A stretch of 64,000 nucleotides of DNA. It comes from Nevskiales bacterium. GTDB lineage: Bacteria > Pseudomonadota > Gammaproteobacteria > Steroidobacterales > GCA-2729495. The stretch lies in NCBI GenBank assembly GCA_011526045.1, contig WYBE01000031.1, forward strand, positions 58,567 through 122,566, in the 5' to 3' direction. The position numbers were made by a program, and so were the translations under genes. This document shows, piece by piece, positions 34,455 to 41,923 of this stretch. Under the pieces are notes generated by a model. It was given only the letters and a program-made list of their open reading frames with translations. It made no database searches and was not told the DNA's origin. Position 1 is the first letter of the stretch; the number at the start of each line of letters is the position of its first letter.

Positions 34455-36513
34455 GAACGCCGAGCAGGTCCCGGACCGCATCGTGCTGCGCTGTACGCCG
34501 GGCAACATCTCGCTGGTGGCGCTGGCCGCGGAGGGCGATGAGCAGGCCATCCCGCGCTTCAGCATGATCGCCTACACCGGCGAACCCATGCGGGTCGAGG
34601 GCTGGCGCTTCCCGGTCGTCGTCGACCTGGAAGGGCTTTCGATCCCTTCCCAGCGCCGGCCGGTCCGCTTCGGCCACAGCATGTATCAAGGCGTCGGGCA
34701 CACCGAGCGCATCGCAGTCGAGGCGGGGCGCCTGATCGCCGAGGGCATCGTCTCGCGCGACACCACCGCGGCCCGCGAAGTGGTCGCCAGCGGCCGGCGC
34801 GGCTTCCCCTGGCAGGCCTCGATCGGCGCCCAGGTCGCCCAGGCCGAGTTCGTGCGAAACGGCAAGAGCATCACGGTAAACGGCCGGACCTTTGAGGGCC
34901 CGGTCTATGTCGCCCGCCGGACGGTGCTGGGCGAGATCAGCTTCGTCGACCTCGGCGCAGACACGAACACCGCCGCGACCATCGCGGCACAGTCCGCCCC
35001 GGCGGACCTTCGACCCTTGACAGACTCAAGCCCGTCAAGGGTTCAACAGGAGAACGCAGTCATGGATGAACTGAACGACACGGAAGTCACGCCGGCCGAG
35101 GACAAGCCGACGCCGGAACCGACGCGCGCGGCGGAGGCGGGCGGGCATGGCACGGAGGCCAGCCCGTCCGCCAGTCCGGCGAGCGGCCAAGTCACGCCGG
35201 TGACGGAACTGCGGGCGCAGGCCCTCGCGGAGACCAAGCGCATCGGCGCTATCCGGCGCATCTGCGCGGGCAAGTTCTCCGACCTCGAGGAGCGGGCCAT
35301 CGCCGAGGGCTGGACGGAGGAGAAGACCGAGCTGGAGAAGCTGCGCGCCTCGCGCCCCAAGGCCCCGGCCATCCACGCCGTCGAGAACGCAATGGGCGGC
35401 CAGGTCCTCGAGGCCGCGTGCATGCTCACCGCGAAGCTGACGAAGGTGGAAGAACTCTACAACGAGAAGACCCTCGAGGCCGCCTCGAAGCGCTTCCGCG
35501 GCGGCATCGGCTTGCAGGAGCTTCTGCTCGAGGCTGCCTGGGCCAACGGCTTCACCGGCCGCAACTTCCGCGACAGCCGCAGCGTGCTGCGCTTCGCTTT
35601 CGGCCAGAACCTCCAGGCCGCCTTCTCGACCATCGACATCGGCGGCATCCTCAGCAACGTCGCCAACAAGTTCCTGCTGGAGGGCTTTTTCAGCGTCGAG
35701 CGGACCTGGCGGAACATCACCGCCGTCCGCAACGTCTCCGACTTCAAGACCGTCACCAGCTACCGCCTGATCGGCAAGGACCAGTACGAGAAGGTCGCCC
35801 CTGGCGGGGAGCTCAAGCACGGGACGCTGGGCGAGCAGAGCTACACCAACAAGGCCGACACCTACGGCCTGCTGCTGTCCATCGACCGCCGGGACATCAT
35901 CAACGATGACCTCGGCGCGATCACGACTGTCCCGCGCAAACTGGGGCGTGGATCGGGTCTGAAGATCAACGATGTCTTCTGGTCGGTCTTCATGAACAAC
36001 GCGGCCTTCTTCACGGCCGGCAACAACAACTACATCGAGGGCGTGGACACCGCCCTGGGCATCGACGCCCTGAGCCTGGCCGAGCGAACGTTCATGGACC
36101 AGGTCGATGCCGACGGCAAGCCCATCGGCATCATGCCGCAGGTGCTGCTGGTGCCGACGTCGCTGTCGGCGATGGGCACGATGCTGTTCAAGTCACTGGA
36201 GATCCGCGACACGACGGCGTCGACGAAGTACCCCGTGGCCAACCCGCACGCGGGCAAGTTCCGCGTCGAGGTGAGCCGTTACCTGTCGAACGCGCAGTAC
36301 ACCGGCTTCTCCGACAAGGCGTGGTATCTGCTGGCCGATCCGGCGGACCTGCCGGTGATCGAGGTCGCGTTCCTGAACGGCCAGGAGTCCCCAACGATTG
36401 AGACGGCCGAGGCGGACTTCCACGTCCTGGGCATTCAGATGCGCGGCTACCACGACTTCGGCGTCGCGCTCCAGGAGCCACGCGGCGGCGTGAAGAGCAA
36501 GGGACAGGCGTAA
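34417..36513 (+). CDS. prohead protease - major capsid protein fusion
   Basis: A 698-aa protein from ATG 34417, which lies inside the end of the portal gene. Residues 1-190 look like a prohead protease (VEAGRLIAEGIVSRDTTAAR, then PWQASIGAQVAQAEF and LGEISFVDLGADTNT). A scaffold-like acidic linker (about residues 200-330) follows. The C-terminal 370 residues are a Mu gpT-like major capsid domain (GFTGRNFRDSRSVLRFAFGQ; AMGTMLFKSLEIRD). Fusing protease, scaffold and capsid in one chain is uncommon; normally they are separate genes. Self-processing would release the capsid subunit (inference). Confidence 0.82.
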   Translation: MSRKTQTPDRSRENAEQVPDRIVLRCTPGNISLVALAAEGDEQAIPRFSMIAYTGEPMRVEGWRFPVVVDLEGLSIPSQRRPVRFGHSMYQGVGHTERIAVEAGRLIAEGIVSRDTTAAREVVASGRRGFPWQASIGAQVAQAEFVRNGKSITVNGRTFEGPVYVARRTVLGEISFVDLGADTNTAATIAAQSAPADLRPLTDSSPSRVQQENAVMDELNDTEVTPAEDKPTPEPTRAAEAGGHGTEASPSASPASGQVTPVTELRAQALAETKRIGAIRRICAGKFSDLEERAIAEGWTEEKTELEKLRASRPKAPAIHAVENAMGGQVLEAACMLTAKLTKVEELYNEKTLEAASKRFRGGIGLQELLLEAAWANGFTGRNFRDSRSVLRFAFGQNLQAAFSTIDIGGILSNVANKFLLEGFFSVERTWRNITAVRNVSDFKTVTSYRLIGKDQYEKVAPGGELKHGTLGEQSYTNKADTYGLLLSIDRRDIINDDLGAITTVPRKLGRGSGLKINDVFWSVFMNNAAFFTAGNNNYIEGVDTALGIDALSLAERTFMDQVDADGKPIGIMPQVLLVPTSLSAMGTMLFKSLEIRDTTASTKYPVANPHAGKFRVEVSRYLSNAQYTGFSDKAWYLLADPADLPVIEVAFLNGQESPTIETAEADFHVLGIQMRGYHDFGVALQEPRGGVKSKGQA

Positions 36514-36754
36514 ACAGATGAATCCATGGGCGCAAAAAAGTGAGCCGCCGGGGGTGGGCCCAAGCAGCTCCCATGCCTTGCCATGCCGCGTGCCCACATC
36601 GTTCGAGGCCCATTCCAACCCCGCACCGGTCGCGGGTGGGCTGTGGTTATCCCCGCAAGTGGGGTGTTTCCCGGAAGTTCAAAATGGCTTTCAACAGCCA
36701 CCTCCTTCCGGTCGCGCGTAGGCGACTACGCACATTGTAGCGAGGAGCAATGAA
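36514..36754. other. 240-bp intergenic region with hairpins after the capsid gene
   Basis: No gene seen. Several short inverted repeats occur (TGGCT...AGCCA, GTCGC...GCGAC, and CCCC...GGGG), one of which may be a transcription terminator or an mRNA end that sets capsid expression. The ribosome binding site of the next gene (GAGGAG) is at its right end. Confidence 0.4.
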
Positions 36755-37090
36755 ATGGCACAGGCAACTTTCGTGCATGACGGTGAGGCAATCGACTACA
36801 CGCCCGGCGCCGCCGTGGCGGCGGGCGACGTGGTCGTGATCGGCGAGTTGGTCGGCATCGCCAAGACGCCCATTGCCGCCAACGCGCTGGGCGCGCTGGC
36901 GGTCCGGGGCGTCTTCGACTTTGCCAAGGCCACGGGCGTGGGCACGGCGATCAGCGCCGGGGCCAGCGTCTATTGGGATGACGCCAACAACGTGGCCACG
37001 ACCACGGCGACCGGCAACAAGCTGATCGGCAAGTGCGTCAAGGCCGCGGCGGACGCGGATGCGACGGTCCGTGTGCGGATGGTGCAATAG
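36755..37090 (+). CDS. DUF2190 family capsid-associated protein, paralogue 1
   Basis: A 111-aa beta-rich protein with the DUF2190 pattern: ATFVHDGEAIDYTPGAAVAA, GDVVVIGELVGIAKTPIAAN, VYWDDANNVATTT and GKCVKAAADADATVRVRM. DUF2190 proteins usually occur once beside the capsid gene and decorate or stabilise the head. This is the first of three tandem paralogues. Confidence 0.85.
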   Translation: MAQATFVHDGEAIDYTPGAAVAAGDVVVIGELVGIAKTPIAANALGALAVRGVFDFAKATGVGTAISAGASVYWDDANNVATTTATGNKLIGKCVKAAADADATVRVRMVQ

Positions 37091-37102
37091 GAGGTTCGAG
37101 CA

Positions 37103-37441
37103 ATGCCGGCAAGATTCGTACAGCGCGGGCTGTCGGTGGACTTCGTGCCCACGGTCAACGTCGCCCTTGGCGAGGTGGTCGTGCAGGGCGACCTGGTGGG
37201 CATCGCCCGGCGGAACATGCGGGCCAACACGCAGGGATCGCTGGCGGTGACCGGGGTGTTCGACATCCCCAAGGCAACCGGCAGCGGCACGCAGATCACC
37301 GTCGGGGCGAAGGTCTACTGGGACGCCAACAACAAGGTCGGCACCGCCAGCGACGGGGCCGGGGCGAACAAGCTGGTCGGCAAGGCGGTGCGAACCGCCC
37401 CCGACACCAGCATGTTCGTCCGCGTGCGGCTGACGCAGTAG
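37103..37441 (+). CDS. DUF2190 family protein, paralogue 2
   Basis: Same fold and motifs as paralogue 1 (RFVQRGLSVDFVPTVNVALG, VYWDANNKVGTASDGAGANK, GKAVRTAPDTSMFVRVRL). It shares the strand order and the VYWD motif but differs widely elsewhere. It starts 12 bp after the previous stop, with its own ribosome binding site GGAGG. Confidence 0.83.
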   Translation: MPARFVQRGLSVDFVPTVNVALGEVVVQGDLVGIARRNMRANTQGSLAVTGVFDIPKATGSGTQITVGAKVYWDANNKVGTASDGAGANKLVGKAVRTAPDTSMFVRVRLTQ

Positions 37442-37451
37442 GAGGCGGGCC

Positions 37452-37793
37452 ATGCGGGCGCGGTTCATCCAGCGCAGCAGCGTGATCGAGCACATCCCGG
37501 CCTACGACGTGGCCGCTGGCGAGGTGATCGTCCAGGGCGAGCTGGTCGGCGTGGCCCGGCGCGACATCCGCGCGGATACGCCGGGGCCGCTGACCATCGC
37601 CGGCATCTTCGACATCCCGAAATCGACGGGGGTCGGGACCGAGATTCGCACCGGCACGAAGGTCTATTGGAACGCCTCGCGCCAGACCGGCGACCTGGCC
37701 GACGGCGGCGGGGCCAACAAGTACCTGGGCAAGGCGATCAAGACGGCGGACGACAACAGCGGATACGTGCGCGTGCTGCTGTCGCAGGGATGA
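37452..37793 (+). CDS. DUF2190 family protein, paralogue 3
   Basis: Third tandem copy (RFIQRSSVIEHIPAYDVAAG, VYWNASRQTGDLADGGGANK, GKAIKTADDNSGYVRVLL). It shares the core VYW and GANKxxGKA motifs with the other two. Together the three genes may give a mixed decoration layer or mark different capsomer sites. Confidence 0.83.
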   Translation: MRARFIQRSSVIEHIPAYDVAAGEVIVQGELVGVARRDIRADTPGPLTIAGIFDIPKSTGVGTEIRTGTKVYWNASRQTGDLADGGGANKYLGKAIKTADDNSGYVRVLLSQG

Positions 37794-37807
37794 AGGGTTG
37801 AGGCGCG

Positions 37808-38191
37808 ATGACGGACGTGCTCGAACGAGGTTCGGCGTGGCTGGAGGACCAGCGGAATCGCCACATGACGCGGACGGTGACGTACCAGCGCGGCGGCGAT
37901 TCCGTCGACGTCGCGGCGACCATCGGAAGGACCGAGTTCGAGCAGGCGGACGACTTCGGCGTGATCCACAAGATCGAGTCGCGCGACTACCTGGTGCTGA
38001 CGACCGACCTGGTGCTCGCCGGAGTGCAGACGCTGCCGAAGGCGGGCGACCGCGTGCGCGAGACCGACGGCGCGAAGACCTTCATCTATGAGGTCATGGC
38101 CCCGGGCAACGAGCCGCCGTTTCGGTACAGCGATCCGTACCGCCGGACGCTGCGGATTCACACGAAGCACGTGGCCACGGAGGGCCCATGA
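37808..38191 (+). CDS. head-tail connector-type protein, 127 aa
   Basis: A beta-rich protein (NRHMTRTVTYQRGGDSVDVA; GVIHKIESRDYLVLTTDLVL; FRYSDPYRRTLRIHTKHV) in the position and size of phage head-tail joining proteins. No precise family named. ATG 37808. Its stop overlaps the next ATG. Confidence 0.6.
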   Translation: MTDVLERGSAWLEDQRNRHMTRTVTYQRGGDSVDVAATIGRTEFEQADDFGVIHKIESRDYLVLTTDLVLAGVQTLPKAGDRVRETDGAKTFIYEVMAPGNEPPFRYSDPYRRTLRIHTKHVATEGP

Positions 38192-38445
38192 ACGCAGGCA
38201 ACGGAAAGTTCAACGGCCTTTCGCGCTGGGCCGGCGTCATTTTGACGGCGGTCATCGCCGTCTCGGCGTTCACCGTCCAGTGGGGCGTGGTGACGACCAA
38301 GCTCGACCACGTCGAGAAGCGGCTGGACGAACTGATCGTCGAGGCCCGGGCGCTGCGGGCCGAGTACCAGGCCATTGAGCGCCGCGTGGCGTATCTCGAG
38401 GGCATTCACGGCGGGTCGCGCGGGCACGGGGGCCATCAACCGTGA
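38188..38445 (+). CDS. small membrane protein with coiled coil, 85 aa
   Basis: One transmembrane helix (about residues 14-34, WAGVILTAVIAVSAFTVQW) is followed by a coiled coil (TTKLDHVEKRLDELIVEARA, then LRAEYQAIERRVAYLE). The layout fits phage proteins such as inner-membrane spanins or holin-associated proteins. Lysis genes are otherwise not evident here, so the role is uncertain. Confidence 0.55.
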   Translation: MNAGNGKFNGLSRWAGVILTAVIAVSAFTVQWGVVTTKLDHVEKRLDELIVEARALRAEYQAIERRVAYLEGIHGGSRGHGGHQP

Positions 38446-38864
38446 GCACGATCCTCGACATCGCCGACGCAGTGACCAGCAGCCTGAACGCCGGGCCGTT
38501 CAACCCGGCGCTTGCCGCCGAGCGGCGCTATCAGCCGGCCTTCGACCTGGCGGACCTGGCGGCGCTGAAGGTTTCGGTGGTGCCGAAGTCGGTGACGATC
38601 AGCAACGCCACGCGGACGGATGGGTATTTCGACTGCGCCATCGACATCGGCGTGCAGAAGAAGATCGCGGACAACGGGGAAATCGACGCGCTGGTGAACC
38701 TGGTCGAGCAGATCGCCGACCACCTGCGGCAGAAGAGATTGGACGATGCCCCCGAGGCGGCGTTCGTCTCCATCTCCAACGAGCCGGTCTTCGCGCCGGA
38801 GCACCTGGACCAGCAGCGGGTGTTCACCAGCGTGTTGTCCGTCACCTATCGGGTGCGGAGGTGA
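38442..38864 (+). CDS. tail completion / minor tail-type protein, 140 aa
   Basis: GTG 38442 overlaps the previous stop. The protein (DIADAVTSSLNAGPFNPALA; FDCAIDIGVQKKIADNGEID; VEQIADHLRQKRL) resembles tail-terminator proteins that end the tail tube. The family is not certain. Confidence 0.55.
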   Translation: MSTILDIADAVTSSLNAGPFNPALAAERRYQPAFDLADLAALKVSVVPKSVTISNATRTDGYFDCAIDIGVQKKIADNGEIDALVNLVEQIADHLRQKRLDDAPEAAFVSISNEPVFAPEHLDQQRVFTSVLSVTYRVRR

Positions 38865-38870
38865 ACGGCG

Positions 38871-39200
38871 ATGGCCCCGATCTTCATCCGCTCGATCACG
38901 CTGTCGGCGTCGTGGCAGAAGCTGGCGGCCACGCGGACGGTGCTGACCGCCGCGATCACGACGGCCTCGACGAACGCGCAGAACGCGCAGTTCCGCGTGG
39001 ATGGCGGGCCCACGGTGCTGTGGCCGGCGGGTGTGTCGGCCACGCTGATCGGCGTCGATCTGTCGCGGATCGAGGTCAAGGGTACGTCGCCGGACTCGGT
39101 GCTGGTGACCGGCGGAATCTCGCGGCGCGTGATCAAGGTGCCGCCCCCGCCGGGCGGCAACGGCGGCGGATCGGGCGCATTCTTCGGGATGGGCTTCTGA
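38871..39200 (+). CDS. hypothetical tail-region protein with Gly-rich tail, 109 aa
   Basis: Beta-rich core (FIRSITLSASWQKLAATRTV; RVDGGPTVLWPAGVSATLIG) and a PPPGGNGGGSGAFFGMGF tail. It is a paralogue of the next gene at 39214. No family recognised; probably a virion protein. Confidence 0.6.
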   Translation: MAPIFIRSITLSASWQKLAATRTVLTAAITTASTNAQNAQFRVDGGPTVLWPAGVSATLIGVDLSRIEVKGTSPDSVLVTGGISRRVIKVPPPPGGNGGGSGAFFGMGF

Positions 39201-39213
39201 GCGGGATGCGGCG

Positions 39214-39465
39214 ATGCGGAACATCTTCATGAAGTCGTACACCATCTCGGCCAACTGGCAGAAGCTGGCCGACACGCGGACGGTGCTGGTCGCCACGCTC
39301 ATCGCCAGCCCGCTGAACGCCGGGGCGCTCCAGGTGCGGATCGATGGCGGCCCAACAGCGCTGTGGTCCAAGGGCGTGTCGGCCACGTTCTTCGGCGTGG
39401 ACATTTCGCGGATCGAGGTCAAGGGCAACGCCGGCGACATGGCATTGGTGGTCGGCACAGGATAG
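39214..39465 (+). CDS. paralogue of the 38871 protein, 83 aa
   Basis: Shares the pattern SYTISANWQKLADTRTVLVA and RIDGGPTALWSKGVSATFFG with the neighbour (S-W-Q-K-L-A-x-T-R-T-V-L conserved) but lacks the Gly-rich tail. The two probably arose by tandem duplication. Function unknown. Confidence 0.6.
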   Translation: MRNIFMKSYTISANWQKLADTRTVLVATLIASPLNAGALQVRIDGGPTALWSKGVSATFFGVDISRIEVKGNAGDMALVVGTG

Positions 39466-39483
39466 TCGCACGGAGGTGACGCA

Positions 39484-39906
39484 ATGGCGATCAAGCTGGG
39501 CATGGATGCCCGACTCAACTACAAGACCGGCGGCCAGGGCGGCGGCGGGGCCTGGACCGAACTGGCCAACATCAAGGATGTGACGCTCTCGCTGGAGACC
39601 GGCGAGGCGGACGTCACCACCCGCGCCAACAGCGGCTGGCGCGCGATCGTCGCCACGCTGAAAGAGGCATCCGTCGAGTTCGAGATGGTCTGGGACACGG
39701 CCGATGCCGGGTTCACCGCCATCAAGAACGCGTTCCTCACGAACGCGCCGATCGGATTCCAGGTTCTCGATGGTGATACGGGTTCTGGCCTCCAAGCCGA
39801 CTTCATGATCACGGCCTTCTCGCGGAACGAGGCGCTGGAGGAGGCGCTGACGGTGTCGGTGACGGCGAAGGTCACGTATTCGACCACGCCGCCGAGCTGG
39901 ATTTGA
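39484..39906 (+). CDS. major tail tube protein
   Basis: A 140-aa protein with typical tail tube features: an N-terminal strand (KLGMDARLNYKTGGQGGGGA), WTELANIKDVTLSLETGEAD and the central RANSGWRAIVATLKEASVEF. Its position right before a putative tail chaperone and the tape-measure gene agrees. GGAGG lies 7 bases before ATG 39484. Confidence 0.8.
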   Translation: MAIKLGMDARLNYKTGGQGGGGAWTELANIKDVTLSLETGEADVTTRANSGWRAIVATLKEASVEFEMVWDTADAGFTAIKNAFLTNAPIGFQVLDGDTGSGLQADFMITAFSRNEALEEALTVSVTAKVTYSTTPPSWI

Positions 39907-39964
39907 TCGGGGAAGCGACGGAGCGACGTAGCCACGAAGCGACGAAGGCATGGAGGCCATCGGA

Positions 39965-40450
39965 ATGAAGACGTTTACCGACAACGCGGGGCGCACCTGG
40001 ACCATCGCCATCAACGTCGACGCCGTCAAGCGCGTCCGCGGGCTGCTCGACGTGGACCTGCTGGAGATCGTCGAGGGCAAGCTGATCGAAAAACTGATCC
40101 GCGACCCCGTTCTGCTGTGCGACGTCGTGTACGCCGTCTGCAAGCCAGAGGCGGATGCCAAGGGCGTGAGCGACGAGGACTTCGGCCGAGCGATGGCCGG
40201 GGATGCCATCGAGCACGCGACCAAGGCCCTGCTGGAGGAGTTGGTGGGTTTTTCCCCGAGCCCGAGGGACCGGGCCAACCTCGGGCGGGTGCTGGCGACG
40301 ACGTGGCGCGTGATGGACAGGGCGCGGGACGTGATCGAAGCGCGGATCGAGAGCGTGAACATCGAGAGGGTAGTCGAACAAGCGCTGGCGAATGCTGGGC
40401 CCTCGTCTGGCGCTGCGCCGGAATCATCGGCGTCGAACCCGGCCGGCTGA
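39965..40450 (+). CDS. putative tail assembly chaperone, upstream frame
   Basis: A helical 161-aa protein (NAGRTWTIAINVDAVKRVRG, LLEIVEGKLIEKLIRDP, DRARDVIEARIESVNIERVV) located between tail tube and tape measure, where lambda gpG and gpGT are encoded. It ends in a short Ser/Ala tail at 40450. The -1 frame overlapping its end encodes a second chaperone-like part, as in phages that make two products by frameshifting. ATG 39965 is preferred over 39950. Confidence 0.65.
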   Translation: MKTFTDNAGRTWTIAINVDAVKRVRGLLDVDLLEIVEGKLIEKLIRDPVLLCDVVYAVCKPEADAKGVSDEDFGRAMAGDAIEHATKALLEELVGFSPSPRDRANLGRVLATTWRVMDRARDVIEARIESVNIERVVEQALANAGPSSGAAPESSASNPAG

Positions 40451-40677
40451 CGCTCCGCGAGCTGCTGGCGATGGCCCAGGCGCGGATGCGGGATGAATGG
40501 GCGCGGACGTCGTCGCTGCTGGCGTTGATCGCCAACGCCCACCGCGACCCGAAGAAGACGCGGGCCTTCAAGCCCGGCGACTTCGACCCGTTCGCCAAGC
40601 CCACGCGGCCCATCAAGGTCGGCGTGGAGGTACTGAAGGATGTCTTTCTGCACGGCAAGGTGCCGGAGCAGGTTTGA
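40393..40677 (+). CDS. putative second tail chaperone frame (GT-like extension)
   Basis: In the -1 frame relative to the previous gene, CWALVWRCAGIIGVEPGRLT and LRELLAMAQARMRDEWARTS form a helical extension like the T part of lambda gpGT; coding quality is clear from about 40393 to the stop at 40677. No start codon fits the beginning of this segment (the first ATG is at 40471, inside it). It is therefore most likely made as a fusion after ribosomal frameshifting or by re-initiation. A GGGTTTT heptamer in the zero frame at 40246-40252 is a possible slip site but lies far upstream. Confidence 0.5.
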   Translation, partial: CWALVWRCAGIIGVEPGRLTLRELLAMAQARMRDEWARTSSLLALIANAHRDPKKTRAFKPGDFDPFAKPTRPIKVGVEVLKDVFLHGKVPEQV

Positions 40678-40695
40678 ACACAGGGAGGTGTTGCA

Positions 40696-41121
40696 ATGTT
40701 GTCACGGAAGACCATCGTTTGTCACAGTCTGCTCGCCATGCTCGGCGCGTGCGTCACCGGCTGCGCGAGCCTGAACGCCAAGCCGCCGATCGAGGAGTTC
40801 GCCAACAAGCTGGCCGACCAGGCGATTATCCCCGCGGTGAAGCAAGGCCTGTCGCAAGGCGTCGAGCAGCTCACCATCCAGGCGGGCGCGCAGGGGATCA
40901 ACCCGACGTATGTCGTGAACTTCGCCGGCAAGTGGGTCGTCGGCATCGAGGGGCGCGCCAGCGTCGGCGTCGAGGGCATCGCCGGCCAGCTCCAGGTCAG
41001 TAGCGCCGGCGGTGAGAAGACCGAGCAGAGTCCGTATGCGCGGGACTCGGCTCCGCCGCCACAACCCGCGAACAAGGACGAACAGACTCCCGCGACGGCG
41101 CCCGGCGAGGCTCAGCCGTGA
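40696..41121 (+). CDS. lipoprotein, 141 aa, in the tail module
   Basis: Signal peptide with lipobox VTGCAS (Cys23). The mature part has a helix-rich beginning (FANKLADQAIIPAVKQGLSQ) and a Pro/Glu-rich tail. GGGAGG lies before ATG 40696. No family recognised. A secreted lipoprotein within a phage tail cluster may be an outer spanin or superinfection-exclusion protein, which is inference. Confidence 0.6.
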   Translation: MLSRKTIVCHSLLAMLGACVTGCASLNAKPPIEEFANKLADQAIIPAVKQGLSQGVEQLTIQAGAQGINPTYVVNFAGKWVVGIEGRASVGVEGIAGQLQVSSAGGEKTEQSPYARDSAPPPQPANKDEQTPATAPGEAQP

Positions 41122-41483
41122 CGCGTGCGCGCCACATTCTCGTAGCGAGTTGCTGCGCGCTCGCAATCACGGGATGCGCGGCGACGACCGCGCGGCAGTC
41201 GATGTCCGGGCCGGGTCCACCCGCGCCCGCGCGAGCCGCGCCGACGCCAAGCGCCGGCGAATCGCACACCACCGCGCAAGGTAGTCAGCAGTCGGGCCAG
41301 GGCAACGTCACCGGCCAGATCGACGCCAGCGGCTGGAAAGGCATCGAGTACTCCAGCGCCGTGCCCGTCGGCCAGGTGATCCTGATGGGACTGATGCTGC
41401 TGCTCAGTCACCGGCGCGAGATGGCCCGGATCAAGCAGAACGGCCGGCACGCGGTGCCAGCGAACGGAGAAATCGCCACGTGA
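41118..41483 (+). CDS. second lipoprotein with C-terminal membrane helix, 121 aa
   Basis: GTG 41118 overlaps the previous stop. Lipobox ITGCAA (Cys20), a Pro/Ser/Gly-rich middle, and a C-terminal hydrophobic helix (PVGQVILMGLMLLLSHRREM). Paired with the preceding lipoprotein, the two look like a phage envelope unit. The function is unknown; lysis or exclusion is possible. Confidence 0.55.
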   Translation: MTRARHILVASCCALAITGCAATTARQSMSGPGPPAPARAAPTPSAGESHTTAQGSQQSGQGNVTGQIDASGWKGIEYSSAVPVGQVILMGLMLLLSHRREMARIKQNGRHAVPANGEIAT

Positions 41484-41920
41484 TCGACATGCGGATCAAG
41501 AGCCTGTTCTTCGACCGTGGAAGGGTCGTCCGCGCCGTCGACAAGGCCAAGCGGGCGGTACTGTCGAAGGCAGGGGCGTTCATTCGCACGGTCGCACGGA
41601 CGAGCATCCGCAAGCGGAAGGGCTCCGCGCCGCCCGGAAGTCCGCCGCACTCCCATGTTCGGCTGCTCCGCAACTTCATCCTGTTCGGCTACGACCGGGC
41701 GAGCGACTCCGTCGTGGTCGGCCCCGCCAAGCTGAACAAGCCCACGGAAGCGCCGCGGGTCCTGGAGCACGGCGGGACCACGACGGTCACGAAGTTCGCG
41801 CGCGGCCGGCTCCGCAAACGCCGCATCCGAATCAAGGCGCGGCCGTTCATGGGGCCTGCACTGGACAAGGAGCGCCCCAAGTTGCCGAAGCGGTGGGCCG
41901 GAAGCGTCCGTGGAGGGTAG
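41480..41920 (+). CDS. HK97 gp10-like / virion morphogenesis protein
   Basis: A 146-aa basic protein ending in the typical RIKARPFMGPALDKERPKLP motif of the phage virion-morphogenesis/HK97-gp10 family. It assists head-tail or tail assembly. ATG 41480 overlaps the previous stop. Confidence 0.7.
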   Translation: MIDMRIKSLFFDRGRVVRAVDKAKRAVLSKAGAFIRTVARTSIRKRKGSAPPGSPPHSHVRLLRNFILFGYDRASDSVVVGPAKLNKPTEAPRVLEHGGTTTVTKFARGRLRKRRIRIKARPFMGPALDKERPKLPKRWAGSVRGG

Positions 41921-41923
41921 GCC

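Noticed and set aside
38436..39518. A 360-codon leftward frame
   Set aside because: It is antisense to four small tail genes that have proper ribosome binding sites and overlaps.
40246..40252. GGGTTTT as a certain frameshift site
   Set aside because: The -1 frame just after it reads as a shadow (Gly/Pro/Arg-rich) for about 45 codons, so slipping there would not give a sensible chaperone fusion.
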